Of a stretch of DNA of 64,000 nucleotides, positions 55,794-64,000 are shown piece after piece. The stretch covers positions 32,384,140 to 32,448,139 of the forward strand of contig NC_058342.1 in assembly GCF_905475395.1 (NCBI RefSeq), given 5' to 3'. Both the position numbers and the translations under genes were made by a program. Source of the stretch: Chrysoperla carnea (Eukaryota; Arthropoda; Insecta; Neuroptera; Chrysopidae). Every line of letters begins with the position of its first letter. Positions within the stretch are counted from its first letter, which is position 1. Under the pieces are notes generated by a model. It worked only from the letters and a program-made list of their open reading frames with translations, ran no database searches and had not been told where the DNA came from.

Positions 55794-57216
55794 TAATTTG
55801 AAAAAAAAATTTGGATTTTAGCCCAAAAAACTGGCTTCCAATACTTGTTAGCATATCTTTGAAAAACGAAGTTAAATTTAAACATTTAGGAAATGGTAAT
55901 TACAAGACAGATTAAGGAAGGTTAAACTTGTCGGTAATTTTATTCATGAAGTTTATGGTTTTTATGTTAAATAAAAAAAAATGTAGGTATGAGTTTAGTC
56001 TGTTAATTATGATTGTTTAAATTAATTTCATAATTATTTATTATAATATTTTAATTATCTTTCATTTTTCAACGTTCAACCAGAGAAGCGATGCAGACGG
56101 GTGTTATGAGTAAATGATTCTTATACCGGTAAACGAACAATATGGAGAATAAACTATATACAGCAAATAAACTCTCTGGTTGTGAGTATGTTACAACCAG
56201 CGAGTTTATTTTACTCATATTTCACCCAAAAATGTAGATCGATGCTGTCATTATCATAAAAAAAAACGCTATAACCCCTTTTGAGAGGTCAAAAAGCACT
56301 GTAAACTACGTGACCAACCACTTTGAAATACCTCCCTCCCTCCATGAATTTGACAAGGACCACGGAAGAAACGTCGTTTTTTTCTTATTATTAGGGCAGT
56401 ATTCTGGTCTAGAAATTTGAAAAAATCAATTTTTTGGATATTTTTGAAGGTTAGGTCCTTAAGAATATTTTCTTAAACGTATTTTTCAAAGTTCGAATTA
56501 TTTTCGGAGATACTGTGGATTTTCTGGTAACGAGGTTTAAATTGATCGCTTCAAACTACTACAAAGGAGGGCTACACTTCACCAGCCTGTAATTCGAAGC
56601 CTGAAACTTCTAGGCCAGAATACCCCCTTAAGTCAAGAATACGTTTTATATTTTCTGAAACACTGGCATTGTAAGAATATAACTGAAAAAAGGCCCCGAG
56701 GGGCTCCAACATGGTCAACCCGATCCTAGGTAATCCCCAGGTAATCTTTTCCGCCCATCTGTACAATATATTTCAAAACAAATAAAAAGTTAAAAATCTC
56801 ATTTAACTAAAAAAAGCATCAAATCAAGGGAAAATATAACCTTAGTAATGGAACTATTTTTTTTAAAAAATAAAATAAAATAAATTATGATCTGTACGTA
56901 CTTATTAGCGATTACCTGTGTATATCGTAAACAAGAGTTAGTGTACCATTTCACTGAACCACTTTGTATGATTTATAAAGGGGATCTTTACCTGTTTCAT
57001 AATGTGTTTTTAATTGTTTACTTAATTTATGATCTTTAACTTTTTTTTTTTCGGAAAAGAAAGTTATGCAGGTCTTTTTTTGTTGTAATTGTTATTAAGA
57101 TCCAAGAAAAAAAAATTAATTATAGTCTATGTTCTATTCACGAATTTAAATTGTTAAATTACTTTCATGCTTTACGATTTGACGTACTTCCACTTCTAAA
57201 TAACAACATTTCCAGT
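55794..57216. other. no gene seen
   Basis: AT-rich. A short inverted repeat lies near 56160-56225 (AAATAAACTC...GAGTTTATTT). The frame at 56766-56572 has no recognisable domain. Nothing else supported. Confidence 0.5.
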
Positions 57217-57757
57217 CGTTAAGGAGATATGCAAGGATTGAATAATACAAGGAATTTCAATACAATTTTATAAATACATTTTTTGAACAAAACTTCCAAA
57301 AATCACAAAAAATTCCTAGGTCATCGAGCTTTTTAATTTTTATTTTATCGTACAAAGTTGGCTGAAATAATGATGAATCATTTAGGTTATCCTTTTCAAT
57401 TGGATATTTCTATATCAAAAAATCTAAAGAGTGTGATAAAAAACTATCTAAAATATTTAGACAATCTTGTAGTTTATAATAATACCATCAAAATATAAGG
57501 TTGTGATGATATCAAAACAAAATTTTAATTATCAGTTCATCGAAGATCCATCATTTGATGAACAGACACGACTATAGTTAGTTTATTAATGATTGAAAAG
57601 AGATATCTATATTTTCAAATTTAAAAGCATTACTTTCACACAATATATTATATATTTTTGTAGTTGCGTGATATTATTAAGCTAAAAAAAATCACATTAT
57701 TTGAGTACAAAGCTTGTATTTGATTAATATGTATGTACCGTGCAATAAACCAAAACG
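57217..57757 (-). repeat. family D, copy 7
   Basis: It begins with TTAAGGAGATATGCAAGG and breaks off at AATAAACCAAAACG. Confidence 0.75.
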
Positions 57758-58227
57758 CTACGAATTTCGCTTTTAACTCGGATAAAAATCACTCAAGTTA
57801 GTAGGTACCCAAAAAAACGCGATAATTACGGAACATCCTATATATTTGATACAATATTTCTTCATTAACATTATAATTAAACAAATTTAAGTCGAGTAAA
57901 AAAATAATTATTACTTATAATAATTTCATAAAAAAAAATTATTTTCCAAATGGATACACTTTAATAATTTCTAAAAACATAATTATATAAAAAAAAAATT
58001 TGCATTGATTGCTAGAGTATTTTTCCATTGGGTACGACATAATCAAGGGGTTCACTTATACAAATGTTATTTGCTGTTGCGTTTCGTTAAAAAATAAAGG
58101 GGTGGTTTTGTATTATACCTTGTGTAATAAAAGGTCAAACTATGACATTCTTATATGACTTGGTAAAAACTTTTATTTTAAGTTCACTCATGAAATGGCT
58201 GCTGTAAGGAATTAAAAAAAAAAAGAA

Positions 58228-58672
58228 ATTTAAGGTGATTCCTACGTTATTGTAAAAAAGTTTTGGTTTATTGCACAGTACATACATATAAACCAAATAC
58301 ATGTTTTTTAGTCAAGTAATGCGTTATTTTTAGTTTTACAATACCACGCAACTACAAAAAAATATAATATATTGTGTGCAAGTGATGCTTATAAATTTGA
58401 TAATATAAATATCTCTCTTCGATCATTAATAAACTAACTATAGTCGTCTGTGTTTATCAAATGATGGATCTTCGATGAACTCATAATTAAATTAAAATTT
58501 TGTTTTGATATCATCGACAACCTTATATTTTGATGATATTATTATAAACTACAAGATTGTCTAAATATTTTAGATAGTTTTTTATCACACTCTCTAGATT
58601 TTTCGATATAGAAATATCCAACTGAAAATGATAACCTACATGTTTTTCATTCAACCTTGAATCAAAATGTAC
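58228..58672 (+). repeat. family D, copy 8
   Basis: TTTAAGGTGATTCCTACG to CATTCAACCTTGAAT; the 3' end is lost. Confidence 0.75.
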
Positions 58673-59009
58673 ATAATTCACATGCTGGAACTTCCTTAAA
58701 AAATATTTTCTTTCCGTTATAACGATGAAATGGATAAGCCTCGATCGAATTCCTATATGAATATAACGAATATAACAATCTCATTTGGTCTAATTATTGT
58801 AGACTACTTTTAAGATAAATTCCTGATCAGGTTTGAATCAACAAAGAAAAAAATAAATATAAACACAATACAAAAAATAACGCCAGCAAAGTTAAAGAAT
58901 AAGACATTGTGAATTCTATAAATAACATTAAATAAAAAAAATACAATTTTGGTTAAGTCTGAGAGTATATTACGCTTTATGAGGTGCATAATTAACTCTT
59001 ATTTACCAC

Positions 59010-59585
59010 GTATTATACCATGCATATATGTAATATGCAAGGTATTCTAATTTTAGTCCCAAGTTTGTAACGCTTAAAGATATTGATGCCACGCACAAAA
59101 TTTTGCTATAGGTGTTCACAGAATCACCTAATTAGTAAATTTCCGGTTGTCCGTCCGTCCGTCCGTCTGTGGGCACGATAACTTAAAAACGAAAAAAGAT
59201 ATCGAGCTGAAAGATATATGAGCTTTTTACAGCGTACTTAGGACGTAAAAAATGAGGTCAAGTTCGTAAATGAGCATCATAGGTCAATTGGGTCTTGGGT
59301 CCGTAGGATCCATCTTGTAAACCGTTAGAGATAGAACAAAAGTTTAAATGTAAAAAATGTTCCTTATAAATAAAAACAACTTTTGTTTGAAACATTTTTT
59401 CGTAAACATCACTGTTTACCCGTGAGGGCGCCAATTAGGCGGAAATTTTATAATATGTACTATACTTGATTATTAGTTATATATGTGTCACATGTTTGTA
59501 TGTGTTATGTGATCAAAAAATCAACACTGACTATGCATGGTATTTCAACAATTAACTCAGTCAATTATTTGTTTTCACTTGTTTA
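59010..59585 (+). repeat. family A, copy 7 (near full length)
   Basis: ATACCATGCATATATGTAAT through CCGTCCGTCCGTCCGTCTG to TTAACTCAGTCAATTATTTG. Confidence 0.8.
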
Positions 59586-59735
59586 ATGTGTGTTTTATCC
59601 TACATTCCCTACAGAATCGTCTTAGAAGATTTATGAAATATACAATGGACAAGAGTGCCTTTTAACTTGAATGCTGTATGTATTATAGTACGGCAGCTGA
59701 TTGTCAAAATAGACCTTCCTTTTCATTCAACCACT

Positions 59736-59972
59736 ATTAAGGTGATTGTAAACCTACAGCATTGTAAAAAAGTTTTGGTTTATTGCACGGGACATACATA
59801 TAAACCTAATACATGCTTTGTAGTCAAATAATGTGATTTTTTTTAGCTTTACAATACCATGCAACTACAAAAATATATAATATATTGTGTACAAGTGAAG
59901 CTTATAAATTTGATAATATAGATATCGCTCTTCAATCATTAATAAACTAACTATAGTCGTCTCAGCTTATTA
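59736..59972 (+). repeat. family D, copy 9 (3' truncated)
   Basis: CTATTAAGGTGATTGTAAAC to CTAACTATAGTCGTCTC. Confidence 0.75.
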
Positions 59973-60702
59973 TGTCGAGGTTTGACGTTAAATATACTCA
60001 CGGTCTATGAAATGTACCGCTTAGGAAAAAAGACGCTAGACAAATAATTTGAACAAAAAAATATCATAAATTTAAATAATAAGTTTATTAGGCAAACATA
60101 TCCATTCTAGACATAGACTTTTGACTTTTTTCACCACTTCTACGAAATTTGTTCTCTGTTGTGTTTTAACCCCGGGTATAGGGTAACTACGGGAGCGATA
60201 TTCTTCACGGGTCGAGCCAGTCATACAATAGGTGTAATATTTTGACGATTAGCTGCTGGACTACATTGTACATGTATTGATGAATATGTGGAATGAAATG
60301 GACTTGTATGAGGACTAAAGACTAAGCTGAGAGCTGAGGATTTGAACAGAACAGTAAACAGGTGTGTCTCATTGATATAATATTCAAGACTTGATTCAAA
60401 TATTACATTGTAAAAACGGACATGTTACAACATGAATTATTTACCTTAACCTATTATTATTCATTCAACAATGAAAATATTATTTGTCTACAAAACTACA
60501 TTTTAAAAAAAAACTCGACTTTTGTTACTGGGTTTTTGTACATACTATATAGACCAAGAAACGAAGGAGTCAAGTTCGAAAAATTTGAGCAGTAAGTCAG
60601 ATTTGAATGCGGTTTTCGCCATTCGATTCGTTTGAGCGTCAGGAAGTTTTGTGACATAGTCTGATTTATTAGAAATTTAAAAATATGTAATTAGCATAAA
60701 TA
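59973..60702. other. no gene seen
   Basis: AT-rich flank of the LINE remnant. Nothing recognised. Confidence 0.5.
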
Positions 60703-61230
60703 TTGGCTCCCACTCAAGAAAATATTGTGAGGATGCCATACCAAGAAGGTCTTAACAGATTAGGAGATAATCTGAAAAACCAACAATTAAAGGCATGGAC
60801 CAGCTACGGGGGAGGGCGAATTGCCAAAAGCCTGTTGGGTGAAAGAAACTCGCTCGGTAACAGAGCCGAGGAGATCTTGAAACTAAACAGAGCTGATATT
60901 AGAGTCATCGTAGAGTTACTCACAGGGCATGATAACCTGAACAAGTTCCAACATCAGATTGGAAAAAGACAATCTCCCGCGTGTGACAGATGCGGAGAAA
61001 ATTCAGAAGAAACATCGATTCACTTTCTCTGTTACTGCCCGGCGCTCATACAGCAGCGAAGGAAATGGTTTGGTCCGGCCACAGCGGTACCTGGTGCAAC
61101 GGTATCATCGTCGTCTCCTGGAGTTTTCGAGAAATTCGTTAGATAATCAGTCCAAACTCATTACTAGGGAGTTTTTGGGATCGCTAAACACGAATATGTG
61201 ACAGAATTGCTCTCAGAGATACTTGGTGCA
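60703..61230 (+). pseudogene. LINE RNase H C-terminus and zinc knuckle remnant
   Basis: The frame from 60703 reads MPYQEGLNRLGDNLKNQQ, LLGERNSLGNRAEEIL, LLTGHDNLNKFQHQIG, then the knuckle CDRCGENSEETSIHFLCYC. It is the same family as 48879-49440, in the other orientation and without the RNase H core: the copy is 5' truncated at about 60703. A frame change near 61050 moves the C-terminal tail into the next frame (NQSKLITREFLGSLN). Inactive. Confidence 0.85.
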
Positions 61231-61730
61231 GCGAGTTTCATTAAATTTGAAAACCTTTATCGCTTTTGGTAGACTTAATATTTATTTGTGTAGAAAAAGC
61301 CCACATACATCGAACGCGCCAAATCAATTAAAATTCCAAAACAAATGAAACTGAATATGTTTTATTAATAATACGATATTTTTAATTAATAATATTACCT
61401 ATATCAATTTTCAATTAATGGTTTTTCAATTTAAAAGAAGAATGCAATAGATAACCAAAATGAACATGGATTTAGAAAATAATAGAATCGATTTCAAAAT
61501 AAAATTCATAAATCGAATTTAAACTCGAACGATTTCCGCTTACAAATATATTCATATTTCGAGAACGAAAAATCATCCCGCTATGAAATACACCTCAAAT
61601 TGGGAGTAGAGGGGATAGTACTCTGACGATGATAATAGTTTTCATTTGAACTTTTTTTCCTTATATAAATGATCTTGAATTTTCGATTGCCATAACAACA
61701 CTTTTCTCTTAAAATGAGTCTAAGGTTTGG
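61231..61730. other. no gene seen
   Basis: AT-rich. Nothing recognised. Confidence 0.5.
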
Positions 61731-61734
61731 TTAA

Positions 61735-61810
61735 GTTAGAGTGGCTGTCCTGAGTGACTGGGGGGACACACTTAGACCATAGGGTCCGTTTTGATGGAAC
61801 TTAAAATGAG
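61735..61810 (-). mobile_element. LINE 3' tail fragment (as at 500-575)
   Basis: Inverted copy of the tail: AGAGTGGCTGTCC, GGGGACACACTTAGACCATA, GGGTCCGTTTTGATGG. No coding part attached. Confidence 0.7.
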
Positions 61811-62289
61811 TCTGTATGGAGCTCCCCCCCCCCCAAAAAAAAAGGATAACAAAGTTTTAGGTCAGCAAATATTGTGTACTTTTAACGAAACAAAAATTTG
61901 CCCTATTTTTATTTTTGTATAGGATATATTAGTTAAAGATTTATCACGAACAATCATTTTTAAACATTATTTCCTCCATGAATTTGAAGTCGGTTAATAA
62001 ATTATTGATTTATTAATGAGTAAGAAAATTGAATCGCATGCTTATCGATAAAAATTGAATCGCATACATTTCTTGGAATTCCTTTATTACACATATTAAT
62101 TGATTTTTAATCAATAAATATTATAAACACCTACTTTCACATGAATCATTTTCATCGATCGCACACGACAATCCTATCTTTTGATTTTTTTACCAAAACC
62201 GACCGTTCGCCCTTTCCTATAAAGAAAATTATAACAAAGATACACTCTTTCTTGCACTTCTGCACTTCTTTCTTGCACTCTGGCGAGAT

Positions 62290-62720
62290 TAGCTTTCGAT
62301 ATTTCGAAAACCAAGGCACATATCGAAAAATTTCATTCTTATTTTGCGTCTACATTCATGCAGTTATAACAAAATTCATCATCAAAGTTGAAAATAAGAT
62401 AAAAATAATTTCAACCCTAAATCTACCCTACTCTTACATTCCTTATATGGATGAAGACACTTGCTTTTTTTCATTGGTTATATGTTTATTTTCTATTAAA
62501 AAGTCTTTTTTTAATTTGTTTTCATTCATTCCAAGTGAAAATTATCAAAAACTTCCAAAATATGTCGTTTTTTGAGATTCCTCTACAAGAGCAATGTATT
62601 ATATATCGATTTTCAATGATATTTTTCTTAAAAATTTGCACGAATACCTAAACTGAAATTTTAACCACAAATTATTTGAGTAAAAAGTCTGATTATAAAA
62701 AATTTTTGATCCTTTAAATC
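62290..62720 (+). repeat. dispersed repeat family C, copy 2 (longest)
   Basis: It includes TTCGATATTTCGAAAACCAAG, AAAGTTGAAAATAAGATAAA and AACTTCCAAAATATGTCG. The 144-codon frame across it (62141-62575) is shared with the copy at 21835-22210 only because of repeat identity. Confidence 0.7.
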
Positions 62721-63600
62721 AAACATTGTTTTCATGCTCATTCATTCTTAATAAGAATTAAAAAAATTTGGAATTTACTGTCACAATGTCTATGGCGAGA
62801 CAAAAGCCTGTGTATAAATTTTTCAAACACTATATTTATTTAAAGAAAATTAGAATAATAATTTTTAAAATTAAACATTTATTATATCAATAAAATTATT
62901 TGACATATCTTTTAATAATAAAGTAAAATTATTAAATATTTATTATTATTCATCCGAACGATAATAACTAAGTCGTTTTAATAATCACAATTATAACATT
63001 GTCATTTTATTAAATATTAAACAATATATCCTTTATTATTATTTTAAAATTGTGAATTTATTAGGAATTATGAATATAATCGATTATATAACATTTATTA
63101 ATTAAATAAAACAAATGTAATATAAACAAAAAATGGACTAGTTATCCCAATTCGACATTTTATTTTGTTTGTTTGATGATCTGACTTTCTTTTATCCATG
63201 GAGAAGTATTATGAGCCACTGGTTAGCTAAAATTTCTTGGAAAGTAGTTCATACTAATGTCAACTCGTGATAGTGTGTTTCGGATCTATATGGGACTACA
63301 GCGTCCAATAACTACGTGGCTCAATTCTAGCCTTTGCTATAACCGTCCTCGACTGAAAGGTAGTTTTTTACTATTAAGTCAAGAAAACATTTTGTATTTT
63401 TTGATATAATGGCGTTACGTCATTATAAAAATATGGCGTTCATAAGTAGCCAATGTTTGAAATTAAATATCCATATAACGCCAAATATGTCAAGAAAATT
63501 AGAAAGCTTGACTTCATAGCTCAGGGTAACTTTTTTAATAATCCCTTTTCCCTCTTCACTGCGTCACGTGGTTTAAGGATGCTCCCTAGCCAAAATCTCA
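62721..63600. other. no gene seen
   Basis: Very AT-rich, with ATTATT and AATAAA runs. Nothing recognised. Confidence 0.5.
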
Positions 63601-63604
63601 CCGT

Positions 63605-63745
63605 TAAGTTGGGTTATATTGGCTGTCCACGAAGGACGCACTTAGGCTATAGATTTCATTGTGATAGAATAAATGTTTAACCACCTTTTCCGCTGATAAT
63701 TTAATTCATCAGCTCCTAAATTATTTTCAGAGGCTGAGTGCACCT
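63605..63745 (-). mobile_element. 5'-truncated SINE (same family as 8702-8984)
   Basis: Inverted tail and body: GTTGGGTTATATTGGCTGTC, CACGAAGGACGCACTTAGGC, CCGCTGATAATTTAATTCAT and GAGGCTGAGTGCACCTT. The last block is repeated in part just to the right (GTGCATTCAGCCTCTGATC), forming a small inverted repeat. Confidence 0.75.
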
Positions 63746-64000
63746 TCTCAAGTGCATTCAGCCTCTGATCAAATTGACAATCTCACCGTAAATAAGATTC
63801 TACTAAGTATACTAAGAATAAATCGGTTGGATAAAAGTTTCTAATGATTAATCATGATATGTAGATAATAAAACACAAAATTATTTTTTATAAAATGTAA
63901 GGATTATTATTATTTTACAAAAATAATTTTAGTAAGATTAGGCATTTCAGCAAGCACTAATCAGAAAGTATTGAAAGTATTACGTCACGCCATTACTAAA

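Noticed and set aside
62141..62575. 144-codon plus-strand frame as a host gene
   Set aside because: Its second half is a dispersed repeat found inverted at 21835-22210. Composition is low complexity.
1..64000. CRISPR arrays, operons, bacterial features
   Set aside because: The tandem arrays have no unique spacers of even length, and the genes are spliced and eukaryotic.

Overview
The window looks like nuclear DNA of an insect: AT-rich, with spliced genes (GT-AG introns, phases that agree across exons), arthropod-type transposable elements (errantivirus-like LTR element, R1/Jockey-like and RTE/CR1-like LINE remnants, tRNA-headed SINEs, mariner and pogo-like pieces) and an internal array of the insect telomere pentamer TTAGG alternating with TTGGG. 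I cannot name the species.

Three host genes can be supported. (1) A RhoGEF of the ARHGEF17 (TEM4) type lies on the minus strand from 14142 leftwards past the window edge: a 626-codon first coding exon, then DH-domain exons between 3251 and 620. A second exon at 6453-5899 ends in the same phase and could be an alternative first coding exon. (2) EMC3, an ER membrane complex subunit, is complete on the plus strand in four exons (19177-21593), with a mariner fragment in intron 2. (3) A cysteine-rich extracellular protein of a conserved insect family of unknown function lies on the minus strand: nine well-supported exons plus a less certain last one, 39613 down to 27134. Its signal-peptide exon was not found.

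The rest is repeats. Region by region: 1-575 LINE 3' end; 4043-4507 long inverted-repeat element; 10160-11880 a 316-bp satellite in RhoGEF intron 1; 14519-15539 two nested pogo-like elements; 22534-23620 a 152-bp palindromic satellite; 37446-38480 a G-rich telomere-like composite array; 43593-48877 an internally deleted LTR retrotransposon with identical LTRs, inserted into an older LINE; 49-64 kb mostly dispersed MITE-like repeats and LINE/SINE debris, with no convincing host gene.

The most unusual observations are the palindromic satellite whose units carry near-perfect 5' splice-site (U1-complementary) motifs on both strands, the intronic satellite that presents a perfect TGACGTCA (CRE) palindrome every 316 bp, the telomere-like array that is itself a duplicated composite unit, a SINE and a LINE that share a 3' tail ending in telomere-like AACCTAACC, and a recently inserted LTR element whose integrase has lost its first catalytic aspartate.
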